Source: Methylococcaceae bacterium UBA6146 (GTDB lineage: Bacteria; Pseudomonadota; Gammaproteobacteria; Methylococcales; Methylomonadaceae). From it: a DNA stretch of 64,000 nt. Positions within the stretch are counted from its first letter, which is position 1. Each line of letters starts with the position of its first letter. The notes under the pieces were generated by a model that was not told where the DNA came from, ran no database searches, and saw only the letters and a list, made by a program, of their open reading frames with translations. A program made the position numbers and the translations under genes. The DNA is taken from the NCBI GenBank assembly GCA_002422395.1, contig DIUY01000006.1, forward strand, positions 1 through 64,000, given 5' to 3'. This document shows, piece after piece, positions 52,924-61,441 of this stretch.

Positions 52924-53820
52924 TTATCTTAAGCAAAGTAGCGGGTCGTCGACGGTACTACAAGAGATAAACGCGAAGCCATTTTTTTTCGCCAATTGCT
53001 CCAATTGCTGTTGGCGCTGGGCAAAGCGCTGTTGATAGGCCATTAAACGCTGTGCGTCGCTACTGTCAACCACCACATCCCGTTCATTATCGGTGAATCG
53101 GTAACGGCCTTTTAATGGCAATTGGCTTTCCAGCGGGTCATAGACAAAAATCAACACCACGTCACAATGCCGCGCCAATTTCACCAGATGGGTTTGGGCA
53201 TTATCGTTAAAGCCGCGAAAATCACTGATGATATACACCAGGCTGCCAGGACGGGCATGTTGCGTGAGCCTTGCCAATACCTGTTCCAAAGTAAACTGTT
53301 CTGTTTGGATGTTTTTCTGCTCAGCCAAGGCATTTAAAAACCGCAACACGGCATGTTTGCCATTTTGCGGTTTTAATTCGGTGCACTGGCCGCCAGAAAA
53401 CAACTGCCCGCCAATCCTATCGCCGTGATGCTGGGCGGCCCATGCCAATAATCCTGCTAATTTAGCCGCCAAAACCGATTTAAACACGCCCCGTGTGGCA
53501 AAGTGCATCGACCGGCGGTTATCGACCGAAATAAACACCGGCCTTTCGCGTTCTTCCCTGAAAACTTTGGTGTAGGTTTCGCCGGTACGCGCGGTGACGC
53601 GCCAGTCGATGCTGCGGATGTCATCACCGGCTTGGTAGGGGCGCACCTCGTCAAACTCCATGCCGCGCCCTTTAAAACGCGACACGTAGCCGCCGCTTTG
53701 TTGTGCGCGGATGGCAAGATGGTTCAATTGTAAACCCGCCGCCGGTTTGGCGAGATTAAGCAGGGTTTTCAATGAGATTGAAACCAGCCCGTTAGCTGGG
53801 GCATACGCTTTTTTTAACAT
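52924..53820 (-). CDS. DUF58 family protein
   Basis: The 298-residue protein has the family hallmark GRGMEFDEVRPYQAGDDIRSIDWRVTAR (about residues 51-78), a vWA-like fold with ISVDNRRSM near 101 and IISDFRGF near 196. It is soluble here, with no clear membrane helix. It links MoxR ATPases to membrane vWA proteins. It starts directly at the MoxR stop (1-bp overlap). Confidence 0.9.
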   Translation of the reverse strand: MLKKAYAPANGLVSISLKTLLNLAKPAAGLQLNHLAIRAQQSGGYVSRFKGRGMEFDEVRPYQAGDDIRSIDWRVTARTGETYTKVFREERERPVFISVDNRRSMHFATRGVFKSVLAAKLAGLLAWAAQHHGDRIGGQLFSGGQCTELKPQNGKHAVLRFLNALAEQKNIQTEQFTLEQVLARLTQHARPGSLVYIISDFRGFNDNAQTHLVKLARHCDVVLIFVYDPLESQLPLKGRYRFTDNERDVVVDSSDAQRLMAYQQRFAQRQQQLEQLAKKNGFAFISCSTVDDPLLCLR

Positions 53821-54812
53821 TAGGGGACAGCAATCCGGGCAATCAGTTCTTTAATCACCTGGTCGGTGTCAATGCCTTCCGCTTCGGCTTCATAAGATAA
53901 AATCAAGCGATGCCGCAAAACATCAAACGCCATGTCTTGAATGTCTTCGGGGGCGACAAAATCACGTTGCGAAAGCCACGCTTTGGCCCGTGCGCAACGA
54001 TCCAAGGCAATGCTGGCCCGCGGACTGGCACCGTATTGCAACCAGCCCGCCAAGTCTTGCCCGTAAGCCCCTGGGTTGCGCGTGGCGAGGACTATTTGCA
54101 GCAAATAGTCTTCAAGGTTGTCCGCCATGTAGATGCCCAACACTTCGCTACGCGCGTCAAACAGCGTGGTCTGGCTAACCTGCCCGAATTTTTGCAACGG
54201 CTTTACGGCACTCTGGCTTGCCTCGGCGCGGGCCAAATGCAAAATGCTTTTTTCATGTTCGGCTTTGGGGTAATCCACTTTGACATGCAGTAAAAACCGG
54301 TCCAATTGCGCCTCAGGCAAGTGGTAAGTGCCTTCCTGCTCAATCGGGTTTTGCGTTGCCATCACCATAAACAACGCCGGTAAGGGATAGGTTGCCTGCC
54401 CGACCGTGATTTGCCGCTCGGCCATGGCTTCAAGCAATGCGGCCTGCACTTTTGCCGGTGAACGGTTGATTTCATCCGCCAATATCAGATTATGGAACAA
54501 CGGGCCTTTTTGGAACTCAAACGTGCCTTGCTGGGGACGGTATATTTCCGTGCCGGTCAAATCGGCGGGCAACAAATCGGGCGTAAACTGCACCCGATGG
54601 AAATCCCCTTGAATGCCCTTGCTTAGCACATTAATGGCGCGGGTCTTCGCCAAACCAGGTGCGCCTTCAACCAAAATATGCCCGTCCGCCAGCAAGCCGA
54701 TGAGCATCCTTTCCACCAGCAAATCCTGGCCGATAATTTGTTGGCTAATAAAATTTTTAAGCTGTACTAACGCCGTTTGTGTAACGCTGTTATTGCCACT
54801 TTGTTCTGACAT
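53820..54812 (-). CDS. MoxR family AAA+ ATPase
   Basis: The 330-residue ATPase has Walker A EGAPGLAKT (about residues 56-64), Walker B LILADEINR (about 115-123), sensor I ATQNPIEQEGTYHLPEAQLDRF (about 163-184) and an arginine-finger region. MoxR proteins act as chaperones for metal or cofactor insertion or stress complexes; in methylotrophs one class matures methanol dehydrogenase. The rest of this operon is of the Bat type, so a link to methanol oxidation is not supported. It is the first gene of the five-gene unit. Confidence 0.92.
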   Translation of the reverse strand: MSEQSGNNSVTQTALVQLKNFISQQIIGQDLLVERMLIGLLADGHILVEGAPGLAKTRAINVLSKGIQGDFHRVQFTPDLLPADLTGTEIYRPQQGTFEFQKGPLFHNLILADEINRSPAKVQAALLEAMAERQITVGQATYPLPALFMVMATQNPIEQEGTYHLPEAQLDRFLLHVKVDYPKAEHEKSILHLARAEASQSAVKPLQKFGQVSQTTLFDARSEVLGIYMADNLEDYLLQIVLATRNPGAYGQDLAGWLQYGASPRASIALDRCARAKAWLSQRDFVAPEDIQDMAFDVLRHRLILSYEAEAEGIDTDQVIKELIARIAVP

Positions 54813-55005
54813 GAGTATTGTTGGTTATTAGTTGGAAGAAAAAATCTAAATTTAACAATAGCGTAATAAGCTTAGGGAGGGCAAAACATATTTTCTGCCC
54901 GCGCCTCCAAAAGCAACCGGTGAAACGCTAAAGCTTTAAAAACCAAACTTGGCGGATTACCGGAACTATTGTACCCACAGATTAATAACGACCGGAAAAT
55001 TAGCG

Positions 55006-56316
55006 ATGGGAATCAACATAATCCATTTTGTTAAAGAAGACCTATGGCTGTTAAACGAGTCAAGATCCCCACCGTTTAAAGCGGCACTAATCAAGCTGTT
55101 AAAAATAATTATATTGTCCATCCAAGGTTTTTCCAATGACCTGTGTGTCCTACGGGCAGCGGCATTGACACTTTATAGCCTGTTGTCGATAGTGCCTGTC
55201 ATCGCCATGTTATTTGGTGTCGCTAAGGGCTTTGGTTTTGAAAACATACTGGAACAGCAATTAATCGGCCAAGTGCCGAAGCAAGAAACCACGGTCCTGC
55301 AACTCATCCATTTTGCGCAAAATCTATTGGACAACACCAAAGGTGAAGTGGTTGCCGGCATTGGTATTGTTGTCCTGTTTTGGAGTGTCATTAGCGTCAT
55401 CAGCAATATCGAAGAGTCGTTTAACGCCATCTGGAAAATCGGCAAAAGCCGCACAATAAGCCGGAAATTTAGCGATTACTTGTCCGTTATGCTATTGGCG
55501 CCGGTGGTGTTGATAGCCTCAAGCAGTATCACGGTGTTTCTGAAAACCAAGATAACTTGGCTAATAGCCCTGATCCAATTGCCGGAATTTTGGACATGGT
55601 TGGTTATTCAGGCACTGGGCTTGTCGCCTTTACTGCTCATGATAGGGTTATTTAGCTTTATCTTGATTTTTATGCCCAACCATAAGGTCAATTACCAAGC
55701 CGGCATCATAGCCGGTATGGTCACCGGCATTTTGTACAACGTGCTCCAGTGGGCTTATCTGAGCCTACAGATTGGCGTGTCAAATTATAATGCCATTTAT
55801 GGCAGTTTTGCGGCCTTGCCCTTATTTGTTATCTGGCTGCAAATCGGCTGGATGATTGTGCTGTTTGGCTGCGAAATCGCTTTTTTTATCCAAAATTATG
55901 AAAACCATCGCCATAGCAACCGGTTTTCCAACTTAAGTTTTTTCCTGAAAAAAGTGATTGCCCTACAAATCAGCCATTTGATTGTCAAAAATTTCAACCA
56001 CTTGAACGCCCCATTAACGGTATCCGATATAGCCACCAAACTGCTTATCCCCATCGCCGTTATCCAACCGATTTTATTAAAACTATTGGCAAGCCGGCTT
56101 ATTGTCGAATTAAAAAACCACGATGACGAGGCCGCCTACCAACCCGCCGTGGATATTAATATCCTGACTATTGCTTATGTCATTAACGCGTTGGAGCAGT
56201 GCGGGCACAGCTATTTGCCCAACATCCACCAGGAACAGCTATTTATAAGCGCCCTTAATAATTTCCAAAAATTGATGGCAGCTTCGGAACACAATTGCTT
56301 GTTAAAAGATATGTGA
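55006..56316 (+). CDS. YihY/BrkB family inner-membrane protein
   Basis: From the ATG at 55006 the product is 436 residues; the frame can be extended to 54949 only with a TTG start. It has about six membrane helices between residues 40 and 310. The family stretch LRAAALTLYSLLSIVPVIAMLFG is near the first helix, NIEESFNAIWKIG follows and YGSFAALPLFVIWLQIGW lies near 270. The C-terminal ~110 residues form a winged-helix-like cytoplasmic domain. Function is unknown; the former ribonuclease BN label is wrong for this family. It is divergent from MoxR. Confidence 0.88.
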   Translation: MGINIIHFVKEDLWLLNESRSPPFKAALIKLLKIIILSIQGFSNDLCVLRAAALTLYSLLSIVPVIAMLFGVAKGFGFENILEQQLIGQVPKQETTVLQLIHFAQNLLDNTKGEVVAGIGIVVLFWSVISVISNIEESFNAIWKIGKSRTISRKFSDYLSVMLLAPVVLIASSSITVFLKTKITWLIALIQLPEFWTWLVIQALGLSPLLLMIGLFSFILIFMPNHKVNYQAGIIAGMVTGILYNVLQWAYLSLQIGVSNYNAIYGSFAALPLFVIWLQIGWMIVLFGCEIAFFIQNYENHRHSNRFSNLSFFLKKVIALQISHLIVKNFNHLNAPLTVSDIATKLLIPIAVIQPILLKLLASRLIVELKNHDDEAAYQPAVDINILTIAYVINALEQCGHSYLPNIHQEQLFISALNNFQKLMAASEHNCLLKDM

Positions 56317-56408
56317 GCGGCGGTGATGCTGCGCAAAATCAATTTAAGTTCTTCAGCTGAATGGCGCAGGAAACATCAGCCAGTAAAAGCCGTAAGTAAT
56401 TATGGGCA

Positions 56409-56510
56409 GTGGGTTAAATGTGGTGGTTGGCGTACAAGCCTTGGCTTGTACTGAGGCAAACCCAGGTTTGCACTCCCGCTTATCAACGTGCGGCTACAGA
56501 TTTAACCCAC
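56409..56510. repeat. 102-bp element with 11-bp perfect inverted ends
   Basis: GTGGGTTAAAT at one end and ATTTAACCCAC at the other, with two inner hairpins (ACAAGCC / GGCTTGT and AAACC / GGTTT). There is no gene. I see no direct repeat at its borders. It sits in the 459-bp gap before the choice-of-anchor gene. Confidence 0.6.
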
Positions 56511-56775
56511 CACCCAAAATCTGTGCAAACCGCCGTTAAATAAAACCAGGCATTCCGTCCCTGCACAGAATCATAAACTGATTAATGCCCTTTCCAATCA
56601 CGTAATGGTATAGACCATTTTTCAACGCACGCTATAAGCCAGATTAATGATCGTCTCAAACCAGCCGAAAAATCATACTGCTCAAGCAAAATAACCCATC
56701 TCTGACATATCCATTTAACAAAGTTACCTTAAACTCGCCAGTTCAATAAACTTAAATGATTACCAGGAGAAAATA
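56511..56775. other. Non-coding upstream region of the choice-of-anchor gene
   Basis: I see no gene in it. Just before the next start is CCAGGAG, a good ribosome-binding site. No Pho-box-like pair was seen. Confidence 0.4.
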
Positions 56776-58362
56776 ATGAATCGTACTCTTATTGCCGTTG
56801 CTTTAGGATTAGCCTTAAACACGGGTGCAAATGCCGCCCCAACCATTTCCTTAGAAAAAATCGGCCAGCACCAAACAGGTGTTTTCGCCCAAGGCGCCGC
56901 CGAAATCGTCACTTATGATGCAAACACTAAACGCGTCTTTAAGGTCAATGCCCAAGCCGCAACCGTAGATGTTTTGGATCTCAGCAATCCGGCAAGCCCT
57001 AATAAAGTCGCCACCATTGACGCCGCAGCCTTAGGCGGCAGCGCCAATAGCGTAGCGGTAAATAAAGGTGTCGTGGCCGTCGCCATTGAGGCGGTTAACA
57101 AGCAAGATCCAGGCGTAGTGGCTTTTTATGACGCATCAACCTTAACTTTGCTTAACAGCGTGACTGTCGGTGCGTTGCCAGACATGGTGACATTCACACC
57201 AAATGGCCGTTTTGTTTTGGTTGCCAACGAAGGCGAGCCTAATGATGACTACACAGTAGACCCTGAAGGTTCTGTCAGCGTTATTGATATCCGTGCCGGT
57301 GTTAAAAACGCCACTGTCGCCACCGCTGATTTCAAAGCGTTTAACGGTACAGAAGCGGCGCTCCGCGCTAAAGGCGTGCGGGTTTTTGGCCCTGGCGCAA
57401 CCGTTGCCCAAGACTTGGAGCCTGAATACATCACCGTGTCCAATGATTCGCGTTATGCGTGGGTTAGCTTGCAAGAAGCCAACGCTTTCGCTTTGATTGA
57501 CGTAAAATTTGCCAAAGTTTTGGAAATCCAACCTTTAGGCTTCAAAGACCATAGCGTTGCCGGCAATGAGCTGGATGCCAGCGACAAAGACGGCGCCATC
57601 AACATAGCCAATTGGCCAGTTAAAGGCATGTACATGCCAGATACGATTGCCAGCTACAATTATCGTGGCGACACCTTCATCGTAGCGGCTAATGAAGGCG
57701 ATAGCCGCGATTACAATGGCTTTAGTGAAGAGGCACGGGTTAAGGATTTGACTTTAGACCCAAGTGTTTTCCCAAATGCCGCTGTATTGCAACAAGACGC
57801 CAATATAGGCCGCTTGAAAACCACTTTGGCCAATGGCGACACCGACGGTGACGGTGATGTTGACGAAATCTACAGCTATGGCGCGCGGTCATTCTCTATC
57901 CGTAACTCCCGTGGCGAGTTAGTTTTTGATTCGGGTTCAGATATTGAAAAAATCACTGCTAAGCTGTTGCCAAGCAACTTCAATAGCACCCATGACGAGA
58001 ATGGTACTTTCGACAACCGTTCTGATGACAAAGGCCCTGAGCCAGAAGGCGTTGCATTGGGCTCCATCCGTAACCGTGTGTTTGCATTCATTGGCTTGGA
58101 GCGCGTAGGCGGCATCATGATTTATGACGTGACTGACCCATACAATGTAAGCTATGTTGACTACGTCAATAACCGCGATTTTAGTGTCAGCGCAGAATTG
58201 CCGGACGGCAGCGCTAATCCTGCTGCCGGCGATTTAGGGCCAGAAGGTTTGGCTTTCATTCCTGCAAACCAAAGCCCAAACAACACGCCTTTGCTGGTGG
58301 TTGGGAATGAAGTCAGCGGCACAACAACGGTTTATCAAATCAATGTAAACAATAAAAAATAA
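56776..58362 (+). CDS. Secreted choice-of-anchor I family beta-propeller protein
   Basis: The 528-residue precursor has a signal peptide (cleavage near ANA-AP, residue 21) and a long repeat-rich beta-propeller. The diagnostic stretches are PDMVTFTPNGRFVLVANEGEPNDDY (about residues 135-159), EPEYITVSNDSRYAWVSLQEANAFALID and GPEPEGVALGSIRNRVFAFIGLERVGGI (about 418-445). Some members are labelled alkaline phosphatase-like, but I see no catalytic residues for that. An acidic DTDGDGDVDE loop near 355 looks like a calcium site. It may be an exported or surface protein. A strong terminator follows. Confidence 0.82.
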   Translation: MNRTLIAVALGLALNTGANAAPTISLEKIGQHQTGVFAQGAAEIVTYDANTKRVFKVNAQAATVDVLDLSNPASPNKVATIDAAALGGSANSVAVNKGVVAVAIEAVNKQDPGVVAFYDASTLTLLNSVTVGALPDMVTFTPNGRFVLVANEGEPNDDYTVDPEGSVSVIDIRAGVKNATVATADFKAFNGTEAALRAKGVRVFGPGATVAQDLEPEYITVSNDSRYAWVSLQEANAFALIDVKFAKVLEIQPLGFKDHSVAGNELDASDKDGAINIANWPVKGMYMPDTIASYNYRGDTFIVAANEGDSRDYNGFSEEARVKDLTLDPSVFPNAAVLQQDANIGRLKTTLANGDTDGDGDVDEIYSYGARSFSIRNSRGELVFDSGSDIEKITAKLLPSNFNSTHDENGTFDNRSDDKGPEPEGVALGSIRNRVFAFIGLERVGGIMIYDVTDPYNVSYVDYVNNRDFSVSAELPDGSANPAAGDLGPEGLAFIPANQSPNNTPLLVVGNEVSGTTTVYQINVNNKK

Positions 58363-58389
58363 GGTTTCCGTTAACTGACACGGCAACTT

Positions 58390-58422
58390 ACTTGCCCCTA
58401 CAAAAATAGGGGCAAGTTTTTT
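58390..58422 (+). terminator. Intrinsic terminator after the choice-of-anchor gene
   Basis: ACTTGCCCCTA / TAGGGGCAAGT stem with a short loop, then six T. Confidence 0.9.
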
Positions 58423-58853
58423 GTGCATGTTATTTTGAGGGCAGCCCTTAAGCCCCGCCATCACTATCCTGCACTTAGGCCCTTAAAGGGCGCAAAAAGC
58501 CACTGACAATACTTACCTGTAAAGTCACCCGCCCATAAAATAAAGCTGCACCGCCCTCTGCAATGGCAACAAACTCTGGCCGCACTAAACAATGCCAGAG
58601 CCGCCTCGTGCCGCCAACACCATGACAACCAAATGCCGAACCGGCCAAGTTATCGCTTTGCATAGCAGAAAGCGTGGGGCGGAGTGCAAAGCACGCTTTG
58701 CCGGCCCACATAATCGCCAGCGGCCCATAGGGCATGAAAAAATATTTCTAGTTTGGCAGGTGTGTAGGCATAAAATGACTTCCGGCCAGCAAGCGCCTAT
58801 CTTTAGGCAGGCATAGCTTGCCCTCAAAACGATAAATTTTAAGGTAATCCCTC
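58423..58853. other. Gene-free interval of about 430 bp
   Basis: Short frames exist on both strands, but none has a plausible start site or recognisable product. There are hairpin-type pieces such as AAGCGTG near 58670 and GCACGCTT near 58693. AAGG lies just before the DUF2817 start. Confidence 0.4.
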
Positions 58854-59951
58854 ATGTCACCAAGCATCCCTTTTACCCACATTAACACCAAACTGTTTCC
58901 CGCCAGCTACGCATCCGGCCGCGAGCATTGGCTGGCGCAGTCGGCGAAGCTATCCGCGCATCTGCATTATCTGCCTTATCATTGTGCCGGTGCCGGTCCG
59001 GAAGGCGAGGCGCTGATTACCGACACGGTCTGGATTGGCCCCGAAAGTGCCGCAAGGGTGCTGGTTGTGATTGCCGGAACGCATGGTATTGAAGGCTTTG
59101 CCGGTAGTGCGATTGAAATCGATATTCTGCGCCTGATGGCCGAAGGACATGTGATTATCCCTGAAGATACCGCCGTGTTAATGATTCATGCCTTAACGCC
59201 TTGGGGCTATGCCTGGCAGCGTCGTTGTGATGTCGATGGCGTTGATCTTAATCGTAATGTGGTCGATTTTACCAAACCCTTACCGGAAAATTCCGGCTAT
59301 GAACAACTCAGGCAGGCGTTGTTTTTATTTGATGCCCAACAAAGACAAGACGCTTTTGCCGAATTTACCCAACAGCATGGACGCGAAGCCTTCGAAAGCG
59401 CTATCAGCGCCGGACAGTACACCGACCCCTCCGGGCCCTTTTACGGCGGCAGCGCGCCCGCTCATGGCAGACTGGTCACCGAAGCGTTGATAAGCCATTA
59501 CTCCCTGCAACAACGGGATCTGGCGGTGATTGATTTGCATACCGGCTTAGGCCCCTATGGATACGGTGAAATTATCTGCGATCATGAGCCGGATAGTACG
59601 GGAACCGCTGTTGCAAGCCGCTGGTATGGAGATTCTGTAACCTTGCCATTGTTAGGTACGTCCAGTTCTGTGCCTAAAACAGGCTTGCTTGATTATGCCT
59701 GGCATCGCGTTATGAACGTGCGTAGTTGCTACATCACCCTGGAATTCGGTACATACAGAACACATGAACTGTTCGAGGTCTTATTACAGGATCACTTGCT
59801 TTGGGCGCAAACCGGTAACCTGCAAGCCCGTGCCGAGCATCGCAAAATAATGCGTCATCATTTTTGCCCGGATGATGCGGTATGGCAAGAAATGGTCTTG
59901 TTTCGCGCCCGGCAAGTATTTCTCTTGGCATTGCGGGGGTTGTCATTTTGA
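58854..59951 (+). CDS. DUF2817 family M14-like metallopeptidase
   Basis: The 365-residue cytoplasmic protein has zinc-ligand motif GTHGIEG (His 77 and Glu 80), the M14-type substrate residues in DGVDLNRN (about 127-134), and a third ligand in VIDLHTGLG (about 224-232). DUF2817 proteins resemble carboxypeptidases or succinylglutamate desuccinylases; the substrate is unknown. AAGG precedes the ATG. The next frame, a broken GNAT fragment, overlaps its stop by 3 bp, as if it once was an operon partner. CTG-rich codons set it somewhat apart from its neighbours, so gain by transfer is possible. Confidence 0.83.
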   Translation: MSPSIPFTHINTKLFPASYASGREHWLAQSAKLSAHLHYLPYHCAGAGPEGEALITDTVWIGPESAARVLVVIAGTHGIEGFAGSAIEIDILRLMAEGHVIIPEDTAVLMIHALTPWGYAWQRRCDVDGVDLNRNVVDFTKPLPENSGYEQLRQALFLFDAQQRQDAFAEFTQQHGREAFESAISAGQYTDPSGPFYGGSAPAHGRLVTEALISHYSLQQRDLAVIDLHTGLGPYGYGEIICDHEPDSTGTAVASRWYGDSVTLPLLGTSSSVPKTGLLDYAWHRVMNVRSCYITLEFGTYRTHELFEVLLQDHLLWAQTGNLQARAEHRKIMRHHFCPDDAVWQEMVLFRARQVFLLALRGLSF

Positions 59952-60046
59952 CTGTGTTGATTCGTCCTGCTCAACTCGCTGATCTGGATGGGCTGGTGGC
60001 TTCAAAACGCCAGCATTGCGAAATGTTAGGTATCTTTGAGATTTAA
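59948..60046 (+). pseudogene. N-terminal fragment of a GNAT-type acyltransferase gene
   Basis: From TTG, 32 codons give LIRPAQLADLDGLVA near the start, the usual first strand and helix of GNAT acetyltransferases, then stop. The rest is missing, and repeat-like sequence follows from about 60056. It overlaps the DUF2817 stop, so the two genes were probably coupled. Confidence 0.55.
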
Positions 60047-60055
60047 TCAGCGGTT

Positions 60056-60098
60056 GGAGACGTGTGCGAACCCTTTATGTCCCAGAGGGCGCAAGACA
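60056..60098 (-). repeat. Partial copy of the 41901 element family
   Basis: CGAACCCTTTATG and CCAGAGGG-GCAA agree, in inverted orientation, with the middle of 41901-41996. It directly follows the GNAT fragment. A 10-G run lies at 60118-60127. Confidence 0.5.
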
Positions 60099-60153
60099 TC
60101 GGAGCGATAAATATTGAGGGGGGGGGGCAGTGATGCCCCAGGCTTTACCGCCG

Positions 60154-60888
60154 TTAATCCATAAAGGCCTTAAGCAATCGCGCCGTGTTCGCCATGCCAA
60201 CATTCAGGTTCTGCTCGATTTCCGCCATGGTGATTTCACCCTCACTTTTACCGGCAGCCCAGTTGGCGATCACGGAAATGGAGGCGTAGCTCATGCCTAG
60301 CTCTTTGGCCAACGCTGCTTCCGGCATCGCGGTCATGCCCACAATGTCACAACCGTCCCGCTCCATACGCTTGATTTCAGCAATGGTTTCCAAGCGCGGC
60401 CCTTGCGTGCAGCCATAAGTTGCATCGGTGCTAATGTTGATCTGCCCCTGTCCTGCGGCGGCGATTAAAGCCGCACGCAGTGCCGGACTGTACGGATGGG
60501 TGAAGTCAATATGGGTGACCGGATGGTTAGTGTCGCTAAAAAACGTATGCTCGCGGCCATAGCTGTAGTCGATAATCTGGTCGGGGATAACAATATGTGC
60601 CGGCACCATCTGTGCGCTGATACCGCCCACTGCGGCAACTGCAATAATGTCGTCAATGCCTAGCTGTTTAAGTGCCCAGATATTGGCGCGGTAATTGATC
60701 TTATGGGGGGCAATCGTATGCGGGTTGCCGTGTCTTGCTAAAAACACCACCGGCTTTTCATTGAATTCACCCGTGATGAATTCGGCTGATGGTATGCCGT
60801 AAGGGGTCTCCAACCGCTCACTTTTAAGTAGCGTCAGTCCTTCGAGCTGGGTCAAGCCCGTGCCACCGATAATAGCCAACTTAGTCAT
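60154..60888 (-). CDS. S-methyl-5'-thioinosine (or thioadenosine) phosphorylase
   Basis: From the ATG at 60888 the product is 244 residues; a longer frame would run back through hpt. It has LAIIGGTGL at the start, FLARHGNPHTIAPHKINYRAN near residues 50-70, TYGCTQGPRLET and VGMTAMPEAALAKELG near 175-190. The family breaks methylthio-nucleosides to 5-methylthioribose 1-phosphate and a base. In Pseudomonas the gene next to nagZ is specific for methylthioinosine, and hypoxanthine would then go to Hpt, the gene just upstream here. That preference is inferred from context. It overlaps hpt by 8 bp. Confidence 0.85.
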   Translation of the reverse strand: MTKLAIIGGTGLTQLEGLTLLKSERLETPYGIPSAEFITGEFNEKPVVFLARHGNPHTIAPHKINYRANIWALKQLGIDDIIAVAAVGGISAQMVPAHIVIPDQIIDYSYGREHTFFSDTNHPVTHIDFTHPYSPALRAALIAAAGQGQINISTDATYGCTQGPRLETIAEIKRMERDGCDIVGMTAMPEAALAKELGMSYASISVIANWAAGKSEGEITMAEIEQNLNVGMANTARLLKAFMD

Positions 60889-61441
60889 CGCCCTGCCCCT
60901 CTTCTTCTTTGCAGGCATAAATGCCGGCGGCATTGCGCAAATAACCTTTGTAATCCATCCCATAGCCAAACAAATAACGGTTAGGGACTTCCAAGCCAAC
61001 AAAATCAGCCGTGATAGGCTTTTTATGCCCCAACACTTTATCAATCAAAACTGCGCTATAAACCGATGTTGCCCCTTGCTCCAGGCAATAGTGGTGGATG
61101 GCCGCTAGCGTGATACCTTCGTCCAACACATCGTCAATAATCAGCACCGTCCGGTCTTGGAGCGGCAACCTGGGCTTAAGCACCCATTCGATAGTGCCGC
61201 CTGACGTCTGGTTTTGATAACGGCTGGCATTAATCGCGTCGATATTTAAAGGCATCGTCAAGCGGGTGAGCAATTTACCGGCAGCGACTATGCCGCCATT
61301 CATAACGCACAACACTAACGGGTTACGGTCAGCCAACAAATAATTAATTTGCACGGCCATTTTATCAAGCGCCGCTTCGACTTCTTGTTCACTGTGCAGC
61401 AGTTCAGCCGTCGCCTGAACCTGGGTAATTTCTTTAAGCAT
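60881..61441 (-). CDS. hpt: Hypoxanthine-guanine phosphoribosyltransferase
   Basis: The 186-residue enzyme has the PRPP motif VLIIDDVLDEGITL (about residues 94-107), CVMNGGIVAAGKLL near 45-58 and the C-terminal YKGYLRNAAGIYA. It salvages hypoxanthine and guanine. It lies between nagZ and the methylthio-nucleoside phosphorylase, overlapping both, and would use the hypoxanthine that a methylthioinosine phosphorylase releases. Confidence 0.9.
   Translation of the reverse strand: MLKEITQVQATAELLHSEQEVEAALDKMAVQINYLLADRNPLVLCVMNGGIVAAGKLLTRLTMPLNIDAINASRYQNQTSGGTIEWVLKPRLPLQDRTVLIIDDVLDEGITLAAIHHYCLEQGATSVYSAVLIDKVLGHKKPITADFVGLEVPNRYLFGYGMDYKGYLRNAAGIYACKEEEGQGDD

Noticed and set aside
53820..54812. 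MoxR as part of a methanol dehydrogenase operon
   Set aside because: No methanol dehydrogenase or its maturation genes are near; the DUF58, DUF4381 and vWA neighbours are of the general Bat type.
58475..58827. Minus-strand frames of about 80-86 codons between the choice-of-anchor and DUF2817 genes
   Set aside because: No ribosome-binding site or recognisable product, and the composition looks like non-coding repeat-derived DNA.
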